Shown here one piece after another: positions 25,570 to 33,629 of a stretch of DNA of 64,000 bases; position 1 is the first letter of the stretch, and the number at the start of each line of letters is the position of its first letter. This stretch comes from Gammaproteobacteria bacterium (GTDB lineage Bacteria; Pseudomonadota; Gammaproteobacteria; Pseudomonadales; Azotimanducaceae). A program made the position numbers and the translations under genes. The DNA lies in assembly GCA_026708185.1 (NCBI GenBank), contig JAPOVK010000016.1:1-64000 (forward strand), read 5' to 3'. Below the pieces are notes generated by a model. It was not told the DNA's origin, did no database searches, and worked only from the letters and a program-made list of their open reading frames with translations.

Positions 25570-26474
25570 TGGACGCCGGGGTAACGGTCAGACCCACGAC
25601 CGCGACGTTGGGCGCCGTCGTCACGGGTCCGCGACTTGGTGACTTGACGGAAAACCAGTGGCGCGCGATCGAGGCGGCGTTCCACCAACACGCCGTGCTG
25701 ATTTTCCCCGGCCAGCACCTGTCAGACGAGCAGCAGATGGCCTTCGGTGCGCGCTTCGGCGAACTGTCGATCGAGTCGTTGTCGTTCGGCAACCAGCGCG
25801 ACGACGGCACCTTGCGTGACGCCAACGATCCCCTCATGCGGCTGTTCCGCGGCAACGAGGGCTGGCATACGGACAGCTCGTTCCAGCCGATCTCCGCGAA
25901 GGCATCGATCCTGTCGGCGCGCACCGTACCGACCAAGGGAGGCGAGACCGAGTGGGCCGACATGCGTGCGGCGTTTGAGGCACTCGACGTAGCGACGCGC
26001 GACCGGATCGCCGGGCTTGCCGCCTACCACTCCCTCTATCACTCGCAGTCCGCCATAGGCGAAGGCGAAGACACGACGGCCAAGGGACTTGCGGTATTGC
26101 ACGCCGGCGACCGAACCCGATCACCGGACTCGAGCGCAGGCTATCGCCAGGCCAACTCACCGCCGCTGCGACCGCTCGTCAAGGTCCATCCCGTGACCGG
26201 GAGGCCTGCCTTGTATATCGGCCGGCATGCCTACGGAATCCCCGGCCTAGACCCCGAGGCGTCACGCCGCCTGCTTGCCGACCTCGTCGACTTCGCATGT
26301 CGGCCACCACGGGTCCACACGCACCGCTGGCAGCCGGGGGATGTCGTGATCTGGGACAACCGCTGCGTGCTGCACCGCGCCCGACCGTGGAGCCTCGACG
26401 AGCCGCGCGTGATGCATCACACGCGCGTCAACGGGAACCCGGCCACCGAGAGCGCCCTGGCCGAAGCGGCGTAG
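25569..26474 (+). CDS. TauD/TfdA-family Fe(II)/2-oxoglutarate dioxygenase
   Basis: A 301-residue enzyme. WHTDSSFQPI gives the HxD iron pair; the distal His and the 2-oxoglutarate Arg lie in WDNRCVLHRARPW and the following RVMHHTRV. TauD enzymes oxidise taurine, alkylsulfonates or 2,4-D-like ethers; the substrate here is not known. The ATG overlaps the prohibitin-like stop as TGATG. The next gene is convergent and starts its stop codon 2 bp away. Confidence 0.92.
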   Translation: MDAGVTVRPTTATLGAVVTGPRLGDLTENQWRAIEAAFHQHAVLIFPGQHLSDEQQMAFGARFGELSIESLSFGNQRDDGTLRDANDPLMRLFRGNEGWHTDSSFQPISAKASILSARTVPTKGGETEWADMRAAFEALDVATRDRIAGLAAYHSLYHSQSAIGEGEDTTAKGLAVLHAGDRTRSPDSSAGYRQANSPPLRPLVKVHPVTGRPALYIGRHAYGIPGLDPEASRRLLADLVDFACRPPRVHTHRWQPGDVVIWDNRCVLHRARPWSLDEPRVMHHTRVNGNPATESALAEAA

Positions 26475-26475
26475 G

Positions 26476-26850
26476 TCAGGTCAGGAAACGGTCGATAGCG
26501 ACCAAGGACCACGTCACCACTACGATCACGAGACTCGCGAACACGGCCGCGGAGCCCATGTCCTTGGCTCGCCCGGCGAGCTGATGGTGCTCTTCGCCGA
26601 TCCGGTCCACGACCGCCTCGACCGCTGAGTTCAAAAGCTCGGCCACCAAGACAAGGCCGGTTGCCGCGATCAGTAGCGCGGCCTGCGTATACGTCTCGGC
26701 GAGCAGGAAGGCGCAAGGCACGAGGATGATCGCCAGCAGGCACTCCTGTCGGAACGCGGACTCGTACCGCCAAGCGGAGCGAAAGCCCAGCACGGAGAAG
26801 CGGAACGCCTTGACGATCCGCGCCAACCCGGTGTGGCCCGGCTTAGGCAT
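26476..26850 (-). CDS. dgkA: Diacylglycerol kinase DgkA
   Basis: A 124-residue three-helix membrane kinase. The motif AELLNSAVEAVVDR contains the conserved catalytic Glu and metal-binding Asn/Glu of prokaryotic DgkA. It recycles diacylglycerol, formed for example from osmoregulated glucan synthesis, to phosphatidate. Its start overlaps the end of the cation efflux gene by 8 bp, so the two are cotranscribed. Confidence 0.94.
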   Translation of the reverse strand: MPKPGHTGLARIVKAFRFSVLGFRSAWRYESAFRQECLLAIILVPCAFLLAETYTQAALLIAATGLVLVAELLNSAVEAVVDRIGEEHHQLAGRAKDMGSAAVFASLVIVVVTWSLVAIDRFLT

Positions 26851-27739
26851 GCTGGTCTTCGTCCGGACAGTCGCCGTGCTCCACCTGTACGGTAGAGTGA
26901 TGAATGTCGAAGGCCGCCTTGAGGACCGCCTTGATGCGTTCGATGGTCGACTGCGTATCGGCGTTCGCCTCCACGGTGGCGTGCAACGTGAGCACCGGGC
27001 GTTCGTTGGTCAACGCCCAGGCATGCACCTGATGGACTGCCACCACGCCTGGCACCTCGGCTGTCAGCGCCGTCTGGACCTCGGCGATGTCGAATCCCCT
27101 GGGCGACGCCTCGAGCAGGATATGGCCTGCGTCCCGCAGCACGCGCCAGGCACTGCGGCCGATGATCGCTGCCACAGCCAACGCGAGCACCGGATCCGCC
27201 CAACGCCAGCCGAACGCAAGGACGGCTAGAGCCGAGGTGATCGCCGCGACCGAGCCGAGCAGGTCGCCGAGCACGTGCAGCGCGGCACTGCGCACATTCA
27301 GGTTGTCGGTTCCATGGAGCATGCGATAGGCGACGACGTTGACCACGAGGCCGACCAGCGCCACACCGAGAACCGGCAGCGGCAGGATGGCTTCCGGGGC
27401 ACGTAGCCGGCCCGCCGCTTCATAGACAATCCACGCGCACAAGGCGATCAAGGCCAACCCGTTGACGAAGGCAGCGAGCACCTGAAACCGGTGGTAGCCG
27501 TAGGTCAAGGTGTTCGTCGCAGCGCGACGCGATAGCCGCATGGCGAACCACGACAGGGCAAGTGCCGACGCGTCGAGGAACATGTGCCCCGCGTCGGCCG
27601 CCAGGGTGAGCGAATTGCCGACCACCGCGCCGACGATCTCCACGCCGGCGAAGCCCGCGATCAGCCAGAACGCGCGCCCGAGCATCCGCTCGTAACGGCG
27701 ATCGCGATCACGGTTTTGGCGGGCGTCCACGTTGCACAA
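26843..27739 (-). CDS. Cation diffusion facilitator (Zn2+/Cd2+/Co2+ efflux)
   Basis: A 298-residue six-helix transporter of the CzcD/ZitB type. The transport-site pairs are HMFLD (in AADAGHMFLDASAL) and HVLGD (in ALHVLGDLLGS). A C-terminal ferredoxin-like domain holds further His residues (VHAWALTNE, HHSTVQVEHGD). It exports divalent metal in exchange for protons. Metal choice between zinc and others cannot be fixed by eye. It is divergent from the alcohol dehydrogenase. Confidence 0.94.
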   Translation of the reverse strand: MCNVDARQNRDRDRRYERMLGRAFWLIAGFAGVEIVGAVVGNSLTLAADAGHMFLDASALALSWFAMRLSRRAATNTLTYGYHRFQVLAAFVNGLALIALCAWIVYEAAGRLRAPEAILPLPVLGVALVGLVVNVVAYRMLHGTDNLNVRSAALHVLGDLLGSVAAITSALAVLAFGWRWADPVLALAVAAIIGRSAWRVLRDAGHILLEASPRGFDIAEVQTALTAEVPGVVAVHQVHAWALTNERPVLTLHATVEANADTQSTIERIKAVLKAAFDIHHSTVQVEHGDCPDEDQHA

Positions 27740-27816
27740 CCTCGACTTGCCCAGCGCGACCGTGCATTGTACGCGCAGCCGCCTTGGACGGACGTTGGCC
27801 GCTTGGGGGAGCAGCG

Positions 27817-28836
27817 ATGAAGGCAGCCGCTTGGAACACGACGGGATCGTTGGACGTCATCGACGGTCCAGCTCCCGAGCCACCGCCCGGATGGGCGCGC
27901 CTTGCGGTCGCGGCTTGCGGCATCTGCGGGTCCGATCTGCACGGCTTCCGCCACGGCCGCGGCGGACAGGCGGGCCACCAGCCGGGCCACGAGGTCGCCG
28001 GCTTCGTCGACAAGGTCAACGCCGACGTCGATCTCACCGAAGGCGCGCTCTACGCGCTCGAACCGATCGACTCGTGCAATCACTGCGGCCACTGCAGCAC
28101 GGGTCACTACAACCGCTGCCGGAACCGCCGCTTGATCGGTGCCGGCGCCCCCGGCGGTCTGGCCGAGCAGGTGCTCGTTCCAGCGCACCGGCTGCATCCC
28201 TTGCCCGACGGCTTCGACGGCCACTTGGCAGCCTTGTCGGAGCCACTCGGCGTCTGCGTGCGCGGCGCACGACTCGGGCGGATCGGGTTCGCCGGGCGTG
28301 TCGCCATCATCGGAGCCGGCACCATCGGGCTGCTGTCCATCCCCGCCGCCCTAGCCGCGGGCGCCGGCGAGGTGCTGATCACCGCCCGCCATCCGCAACA
28401 GCGCGAACTCGCGCGGCACCTGGGCGCACACCAGGTCTTCGCCGACACCCAATCGCTGGTCGATGCCGTAGGTAACGGCTACGCGGAGACGGTGATCGAG
28501 ACGGTCGGCGGCGAGGCCGACACCTTGATCGATGCGGCAACGTTGGCCGCGCCCGGCGGCACCATCGTCAAGCTCGGCATCTTCATGGGCACGACGCCCA
28601 TCCCGAGCCTCGTATTCTTCGACAAGGAACTCACGCTCGTCGCGTCGAACTGCTACGCCTTCGACGGCGCGGTGAGCGATTTCGCGATGACGACCGCGTT
28701 GCTTCAACAGCTCGCCGACAAGCTCGAGCCGGTGATCACGCACAGGTTCAGCCTTGGCGACGTCAACCGTGCCTTCGAGACAGCGCTCGACAAGGGCACG
28801 GGTTCGATCAAGGTCCAGATCTCGCCCCTCCTGTGA
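27817..28836 (+). CDS. Zinc-dependent alcohol dehydrogenase family protein
   Basis: A 339-residue MDR enzyme. Catalytic zinc ligands lie in CGICGSDLHGF and GHEVAGFVD; the structural zinc is held by four Cys in CNHCGHCSTGHYNRC. The Rossmann motif is GAGTIG. The layout is like sorbitol/threonine dehydrogenases rather than ethanol-type ADH. Start 27817 follows GGGAGCAGCG; an in-frame upstream ATG at 27784 was rejected. Three hairpin repeats follow its stop. Confidence 0.92.
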   Translation: MKAAAWNTTGSLDVIDGPAPEPPPGWARLAVAACGICGSDLHGFRHGRGGQAGHQPGHEVAGFVDKVNADVDLTEGALYALEPIDSCNHCGHCSTGHYNRCRNRRLIGAGAPGGLAEQVLVPAHRLHPLPDGFDGHLAALSEPLGVCVRGARLGRIGFAGRVAIIGAGTIGLLSIPAALAAGAGEVLITARHPQQRELARHLGAHQVFADTQSLVDAVGNGYAETVIETVGGEADTLIDAATLAAPGGTIVKLGIFMGTTPIPSLVFFDKELTLVASNCYAFDGAVSDFAMTTALLQQLADKLEPVITHRFSLGDVNRAFETALDKGTGSIKVQISPLL

Positions 28837-28850
28837 AGTGACCGACCGAG

Positions 28851-28938
28851 GTACGCGGGCGTCCCCGCCCGCAATGGAGGCAGGCACGCGGGCGTCCTCG
28901 CCCGCAATCTAGGTACGCGGGCGTCCTCGCCCGCATGG
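28851..28938. repeat. Three hairpin repeats (GCGGGCG/CGCCCGC) after the alcohol dehydrogenase
   Basis: Copies start at 28851, 28884 and 28913, each with ACGCGGGCG, a 4-nt loop (TCCC or TCCT) and CGCCCGC, giving a 7-bp stem. Spacings of 33 and 29 bp separate them. They lie between the alcohol dehydrogenase stop and mpg and may act as a terminator or as a dispersed extragenic repeat; a related hairpin follows tatC. Confidence 0.85.
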
Positions 28939-29002
28939 AGATGAACTAGACCAAATGTGCCGACGCGGACGACCGCACACCGTTCAGCTACAGAGGTGAC
29001 AC

Positions 29003-29557
29003 TTGCTCCAGCACGCCAGTCCATTCCCACGAGACTTCTACGAGCGCGACCCGCGCGAGGTCGCGCCGGACTTGCTGGGCACCTTGCTCCTGCATGGCCC
29101 GACGGTCGGGAGGATCATCGAGACGGAGGCCTATCTCGCCGAGGACGATCCCGCCGCCCACGCCTTCAGGGGCAAGACGCCGCGCACGATCGTGCTTTTC
29201 GGACCCGCCGGCCATGCCTACGTCTACCGGACGCGGGCGCACCACTGCCTGAACGTCGCCGTCCAGGAGGAAGGCGTCCCGGGCTGCGTGCTGATCCGCG
29301 CGGTGACGCCGGTCACCGGTATCGCCACGATGCGCTGCCGTCGCGGCGACGTGCCAGAGCGGCGGCTGACTGACGGCCCCGCCAAGCTGTGTCAGGCGTT
29401 CGCCATCGACATGCGCCACTACGGCGTCGATCTCACCACGCGAGAGGGGCTAAGCATCCTCGACGACGGCACGCGATACGCCACGGTGCGGACCGGGCCG
29501 CGCGTTGGCATCTCAGTGGCCCGGACCTTGCCCTTACGCTATCGACCTGCCATGTAA
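29003..29557 (+). CDS. mpg: DNA-3-methyladenine glycosylase (AAG/MPG type)
   Basis: A 184-residue base-excision repair glycosylase. RIIETEAYLAEDDPAAHAF holds the catalytic Glu and the conserved HA; AYVYRTRAHHCLNV and GPAKLCQAF are the other family blocks. The start is a TTG at 29003 preceded by GAGGTGAC; homologs begin near this point. It removes alkylated purines. It forms the left border of the accessory island, and decayed copies of its 3' third occur at 35183-35299 and 36165-36283. Confidence 0.92.
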   Translation: MLQHASPFPRDFYERDPREVAPDLLGTLLLHGPTVGRIIETEAYLAEDDPAAHAFRGKTPRTIVLFGPAGHAYVYRTRAHHCLNVAVQEEGVPGCVLIRAVTPVTGIATMRCRRGDVPERRLTDGPAKLCQAFAIDMRHYGVDLTTREGLSILDDGTRYATVRTGPRVGISVARTLPLRYRPAM

Positions 29558-29696
29558 GCGCCGTGACCTTCCAGCCCGGCTGGGGAACGGCGCTCTTCAG
29601 ACGCATTCACGCCGGCACGCTCGGTTGCCTCGCCGGTGTCGGGGACTTGGGTGCGCCCACTATCTGCATCCAGAACGGTCTGCGACTTGGCGCCGT

Positions 29697-31277
29697 CTAG
29701 CAACCCGACGCCTGCCGGCCTCTTCGTGCCAAGCGGTTCGCCGCCACTCGTATCGTCGGTCTAAAGGGCTCCGGTGAGCCGGCACGATCCGGCGCGCGGA
29801 GCAGGGGCATCGATTGCTGCGGCGTGGATCGCCGCGATCGACCGAGTTCACGAGACGCCGCTTTGGCGCACGGAACCTCTGGCGATCCGAAAGGTCCAAG
29901 TGGAACAACGGTTTGCGATTGGGTCCGCAAATCCGCTTTAGTGGAACCTACCACGGCTTTTTCGAGCTGTGCAACCATTTTTCGGACTTTTTTCGCCTCG
30001 TTCCTTGTGAGCAATACCTCCTCCGTGATGCGCGACAGCTCTTCGGTGGCGAGGGCCGCGGTGTTGTCAACCTGCGGCTCCCGGCAACAGCAGCGGCGCG
30101 GAGTGGCACTCCCGTGACGGACACCGTCGGGCGGCTCGACGCCGTAGCGGTGCCTGGCCACCGGGCCCAACGCCGCATCCTGCGTGCGCACGTAGCGGGC
30201 CATGGTCTCGACGCGCTTCCAGCGACCCGCCTCCATCAGTTCCGTATCGTCGGTGCCCGCGCGGCGCAGCGACTGCGCCGTGCCGATCCGGAAGGAGTGC
30301 CCTGAGACGCGGCCCTCGATGCCGGCGTCGGCAGCACGGTTCTTGATGATGTCGCGCATCCTGCGGGCGCCCACCCCGGCCTCTTGCACGACGTCGGCCT
30401 TGTTCACGCGGCGGAACAGCGGACCGTCTTCGATGCCGGCGGCCTCTAGCCACTGACGGGCAAGGCCCGCAGTCGGTGGACCGGCGTACTTGACGGCCCC
30501 GGCACCTTCCTGGTCGGTCTTGCTGCGGCGGATGAAGACGCTCAGCCAGTCGTCGACGAAGGCGATGTCGGCGACCTGGAGCGCTGCGGCCTCGGCGACG
30601 CGCAGCAGACCGTCGGACATGATTCGCGTCAGCAACGCGTCGCGCAAGCCCGCGTTCGTATTGGTGTTTTCGGCCAACTCCGCCATGCGGTCCGCCTGCT
30701 CCCACATGATGCCCACGGCCTGGCCCGTGCCGCGCTCGGCACCTTCGCGGCGGAAACCCGCCAGGGTCAGTTTGGTCTGCGTTCCGATAGGCGAGGGGAC
30801 CCCTTCCCTCTCGGCGCGTTTGGCTAGCGCCGCGACCGCGATCCCCGCGGTCACCGGGGACAGTCCGCGTTTGAACAGCATGCTGAGGTAGTCCGCCACT
30901 AGGGCATCGGTAGGCGGGCGTCCGTCGCGCCAGTCGTCGAACTGCCGGGCGGCGCGGTCGTAGACCTCGCGCGTGCTCGGCGCCAGTGCCTGGTCGGAGA
31001 GCGGCGTCGAGGCGCTCGCTCCGTTGTTGGTCTTGTCGTCGGCGTCGTTCGCCTGAACGCGGTCGGCCATTTCTTCGTCTTCTCCCGAATCCGTTGCACG
31101 AAGCGGATCGTCCCGAGCCGACGCGGCGGGCGTGCCGATGGGGTGTCCACCGGAACCGCCGGCAGGTCGGTGCGGCGATCCGCGAACGCTCCGAATAGGC
31201 GTAGGCGCGTTGGGAATCAAGGGGGAGCCGCATCGGCGTTCGTCGCTGTAGCCGTGGCCTGGCACGTGCTCGGACAT
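29697..31277 (-). CDS. Tyrosine recombinase / site-specific integrase with long C-terminal tail
   Basis: A 526-residue integrase. An N-terminal SAM-like domain (about 95-190, STREVYDRAARQFDDWRDGR) is followed by the catalytic domain with R226 (LLRVAEAAAL), K253, H327 and R330 (GHSFRIGTAQSL), W353 (GRWKR) and Y362 (ARYVRTQ). Start 31277 is preceded by GGAGGAGG at good spacing; a second ATG at 31070 would remove a low-complexity leader. About 160 residues follow the active Tyr, part of which (GSTKADLR) is encoded by a 25-bp sequence found inverted upstream of the gene. The original stop may have been lost. It points toward mpg and probably drove the island's acquisition. Confidence 0.88.
   Translation of the reverse strand: MSEHVPGHGYSDERRCGSPLIPNAPTPIRSVRGSPHRPAGGSGGHPIGTPAASARDDPLRATDSGEDEEMADRVQANDADDKTNNGASASTPLSDQALAPSTREVYDRAARQFDDWRDGRPPTDALVADYLSMLFKRGLSPVTAGIAVAALAKRAEREGVPSPIGTQTKLTLAGFRREGAERGTGQAVGIMWEQADRMAELAENTNTNAGLRDALLTRIMSDGLLRVAEAAALQVADIAFVDDWLSVFIRRSKTDQEGAGAVKYAGPPTAGLARQWLEAAGIEDGPLFRRVNKADVVQEAGVGARRMRDIIKNRAADAGIEGRVSGHSFRIGTAQSLRRAGTDDTELMEAGRWKRVETMARYVRTQDAALGPVARHRYGVEPPDGVRHGSATPRRCCCREPQVDNTAALATEELSRITEEVLLTRNEAKKVRKMVAQLEKAVVGSTKADLRTQSQTVVPLGPFGSPEVPCAKAASRELGRSRRSTPQQSMPLLRAPDRAGSPEPFRPTIRVAANRLARRGRQASGC
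29924..29948 (-). repeat. 25-bp sequence, copy inside integrase 3' end
   Basis: On the minus strand this reads GGTTCCACT...TTTGCGGA and matches the plus-strand sequence at 31296-31320 in 23 of 25 positions. Both copies translate as GSTKADLR. The two copies are inverted and bracket almost the entire integrase gene. It could be a recombinase-binding or attachment-like site; that is inference. Confidence 0.8.
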
Positions 31278-31295
31278 CTCTCGCCTCCTCCGATT

Positions 31296-31320
31296 GGTTC
31301 CACAAAAGCGGACTTGCGGA
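31296..31320 (+). repeat. 25-bp sequence, copy upstream of integrase
   Basis: The plus strand reads GGTTCCACA...CTTGCGGA, 23 of 25 bases identical to the inverted copy at 29924-29948. It lies in the 177-bp region between the divergent integrase and secreted-protein genes, only 5 bp upstream of the integrase ribosome site, so it could also serve as an operator. Confidence 0.8.
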
Positions 31321-31454
31321 ATCGAGAGAGGTCGGTGGTCCTTCTGACTAACGCCTCCCGTGATTTGGCACGCGATCCGCCGAACGCCGGCAAGAGCCGG
31401 TTCAACAGGTGCCGGGCAGCCATCGCCGGGTGGCCGCGTCGGAGGAAAAGGAGA

Positions 31455-32213
31455 ATGACCTTGAAAAGCTTGATGAAGTTCTCGGGCACAGCGGCGTTCG
31501 TCGTGGTGTTCCTAATGTTCGGTACGCCAGGCGCGCCCGTCGCGCTGCTGGCGTCGCCAACAGCCGGCCATGCGTTTGCCGACGACCATCACTACGACCC
31601 GGAACTTGACAGCGACGGTGATGGTATTCGCGACATACACGATGGCTGCCCTCATCTGTCGGGTCCTAGTGACAACGATGGCTGTCCGCTGCCGAGGGAA
31701 CCCCACGAAGCACCACCCGATGTGCCGTCCGACCCGGAAGCAGTACCGTCCCCTTCCTGTGGTAATGGTTCGACCGTGGCGCACTGTACGTGCGGGCGAG
31801 GAGAGGAAAAGGTCTACTCGGAGACGCGCGGCTTCTATTGCCAAGGACCGCCGCACTGTGGAGACGGCAGTGGCAACAGCGATTGCTGGTGTGACGGCGG
31901 TGACCGTAAGGAGCTAGGCTCCGATGGACTCTATTACTGTCAGGATCCGACGGCGGATGGCCAGGTTTGTACCGCGTTGATGCCTAGCGGGACCGGCGTC
32001 CGGGCGAACCCGAGAACAGGGGTATACATCGAGGGAGCGTGCGTCATTGATCCGCCTAGTTGCGGCGAGATTGCTATCATGGTTGCCGAGATGGGCATTG
32101 CCACAAGTATTGCCGGTATCCCCGCATCTGCACTAGCCACTAAGGTGTTCGTCGGAGCAACGGGAGTCGGTGTGAGTCTTGGGGGATTGATCGCTCATAT
32201 GCATTGTTCGTGA
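31455..32213 (+). CDS. Secreted Cys-rich protein with type 3 thrombospondin-like repeat and hydrophobic C-terminus
   Basis: A 252-residue precursor. AAGGAG precedes the ATG at 31455. A signal peptide ends near AGHAFA (residue 42). DSDGDGIRDIHDGCP and SDNDGCP form a thrombospondin type 3-like calcium motif. Two diverged repeats of about 33 residues follow (from about 101 and 134), each with CG.G, CxC and YCQ. Residues 206-248 are a hydrophobic Gly/Ala-rich segment able to form two membrane helices, then MHCS. The mix of a calcium/Cys-rich exported part and a pore-like end is reminiscent of secreted toxins, but I do not recognise the family. A 61-residue membrane protein follows at 20 bp. Base composition is less GC-rich than the core genes. 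Confidence 0.72.
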   Translation: MTLKSLMKFSGTAAFVVVFLMFGTPGAPVALLASPTAGHAFADDHHYDPELDSDGDGIRDIHDGCPHLSGPSDNDGCPLPREPHEAPPDVPSDPEAVPSPSCGNGSTVAHCTCGRGEEKVYSETRGFYCQGPPHCGDGSGNSDCWCDGGDRKELGSDGLYYCQDPTADGQVCTALMPSGTGVRANPRTGVYIEGACVIDPPSCGEIAIMVAEMGIATSIAGIPASALATKVFVGATGVGVSLGGLIAHMHCS

Positions 32214-32232
32214 CCAAAGGATTGGATGTCGG

Positions 32233-32418
32233 ATGCCTTGCTACATTAACGAGAAGGGCAAGTGGTCAGCGGTCCGGGTTGTCCGTCGCTACGCTTTTTC
32301 GCTGTGTATGTTTGCGTTCACTTGTTGGATCCTGTGGCTCATGCTGAGCGACCGTGGACAAGCCCTCACGCGCGCGTTGTGCGACACAGCTCTGCTGTCC
32401 TTCATTTGCCCTCCGTGA
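32233..32418 (+). CDS. Small single-span membrane protein
   Basis: A 61-residue protein, MPCYINEKGKWSAVRVVRRY followed by a helix over about residues 21-38 and a mostly polar tail with a hydrophobic end. The positive residues before the helix predict a cytoplasmic N-terminus. It starts 19 bp after the stop of the secreted Cys-rich protein and is likely cotranscribed. An immunity or chaperone role for that protein is possible from context alone. Being short, it may be spurious, but the spacing and helix favour a real gene. Confidence 0.5.
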   Translation: MPCYINEKGKWSAVRVVRRYAFSLCMFAFTCWILWLMLSDRGQALTRALCDTALLSFICPP

Positions 32419-32480
32419 TTAGTCCAAGGCTTGATAGCGGAGTACTCCCCGAGTACAGCGCGGCAGCGCGGCAAGAAAGA

Positions 32481-32577
32481 TTGGGGACACAGGCGTGTGG
32501 CGTCCTACAGCGTCTAGGAGATCTCGGATGCGGCGCTTCCGTCCTGCCGCGCGGATATCGCGCTTCCATAGGGCGTT
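32481..32577 (+). repeat. REP-like element A1 (diverged)
   Basis: Begins TTGGGGACACAGGCG and contains TCCTACAGCGTCTAGGA, a form of the 6-bp hairpin seen in the other copies. The second half differs from the family consensus. It abuts copy A2. Confidence 0.75.
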
Positions 32578-32579
32578 AG

Positions 32580-32777
32580 TTGGGGACACGCGCGTTGGGC
32601 GTCCTACAGCGCGTAGGAGATCTCGCACGCCATCCTTCCGGTGAGCCGCGGCTACGCCGGGCCGATGTCGCACGGGAATCGGAGACATTGCCCATCGACA
32701 CGCCCTCACCAAGCACGCGCTGGCAGCGTTGTCCGCATGGCGGCGCTGGCGTCAGTGCGGGGAATCGCGGGATGTGC
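32580..32777 (+). repeat. REP-like element A2 (long form)
   Basis: Begins TTGGGGACACGCGCG, with the hairpin TCCTACAGCGCGTAGGA followed by GATCTCGCACGCC and the block GGGCCGATGTCGCACGG. It extends about 198 bp, and its distal 80 bp (from CGGAGACATTGCCCATCGAC) match copy A6 almost exactly, so these two share a recent origin. Confidence 0.85.
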
Positions 32778-32918
32778 CGCGTTGCTCCGCTGGGCAAGGG
32801 GGCTAGTTGCTCGGCGATGGCCGGCGCTGGATCGCGCGTTGACCCCGGCGACCCGGGCACACCCATACGCTGGTCCCGAGCTGACTTTTGCCCGAGTGCG
32901 GCACTCTGAGGAACAACC

Positions 32919-33437
32919 ATGTGGATGAACGTCGGAAAACTGGCGGCTGCCTTGCTGTTAACGCTTGGCAACAGCGCTTTGGCGCAACGTCTGGACGTGT
33001 GGCAGGCACAACCACTGTCGCGTCATAGTTGGCGGCTTGGGTTGAGTTCGGAGGCCGGTTTCGAGTTGCGCTTTGAGTGCCGTGCCGAACCGAGTGCGCG
33101 AGGGCTAGGCTTCACGTCGCCAGTGTTGCGTTGGACGTTCGACGCTGACGTTCGGCGCGACACCGGCGGGCGCGTATGGCAGCGATTCACGGCGACGGAG
33201 TCGAGCATGGTGTTGAGTGCGGCGCAGTCGCTGAAGCACTTCGAGGCCAATCGCCCGTACCTATCCATCGTTGTCTCGGACGAAGGGGACCTTTGGGTCT
33301 ATGCGCCCGTACCGGAGAAGCCTGGAACGCACACCATCCAACTCTACACCCCTACCGCTGGCTTTGGTGTGGCGTGGGACCAGTTTCGGGCGGGCTGTGA
33401 AGGGGTTGAACGCTGGGATTGGCCACCGCGGCACTAG
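32919..33437 (+). CDS. Secreted hypothetical protein
   Basis: A 172-residue protein with a signal peptide (NVGKLAAALLLTLGNSALA, cleavage near residue 22) and GAGGAA before the ATG. The mature part is beta-rich with two Cys (FECRAEP and FRAGCEG) that could pair. Segments such as RTFDADVRRD-like strands and VSDEGDLWVYAPVPEKPGTH look like a compact periplasmic or surface domain. I do not recognise the family. It lies between REP-like elements A2 and A3 in the island and is probably cargo. Confidence 0.65.
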   Translation: MWMNVGKLAAALLLTLGNSALAQRLDVWQAQPLSRHSWRLGLSSEAGFELRFECRAEPSARGLGFTSPVLRWTFDADVRRDTGGRVWQRFTATESSMVLSAAQSLKHFEANRPYLSIVVSDEGDLWVYAPVPEKPGTHTIQLYTPTAGFGVAWDQFRAGCEGVERWDWPPRH

Positions 33438-33479
33438 GCCAGGCCTGAGTCGATTGTGGGCGCGGAGAACGGGAAACGA

Positions 33480-33600
33480 TTGGGGACACACGCGATCCGC
33501 GTCCTACAGCGTGTAGGACATCTCGCACGCCGTGCTTCCCGAGAACCGCGGCAACGCCGGGCCGATGTCGCACGGCAATTCGGGACATTGGCCAGTGACA
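33480..33600 (+). repeat. REP-like element A3
   Basis: Begins TTGGGGACACACGCG with the hairpin TCCTACAGCGTGTAGGA, then ATCTCGCACGCCGT and the shared block GGGCCGATGTCGCACGG. It sits directly before the RAYT-like fragment at 33630, in the position a REP takes beside its transposase. Confidence 0.85.
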
Positions 33601-33629
33601 CCGCCCGGTCGGACCGCGACGATTCCGCC

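Larger units (their letters stand above)
32419..32918. other. 500-bp gene-free stretch holding two REP-like elements
   Basis: No convincing gene is present. Two copies of the TGGGGACAC-headed element lie at 32481-32577 and 32580-32777, and the rest (32778-32918) is non-coding by eye. Short frames here are by-products of the repeats. Confidence 0.7.

Noticed and set aside
26476-27739. dgkA and the cation efflux gene as part of the island
   Set aside because: Both are intact core-type genes with neighbour-like codon use and a normal 8-bp overlap.
32641-32928. Short plus-strand frames over elements A1/A2
   Set aside because: They consist of repeat sequence and recur in other copies; no ribosome site or domain.
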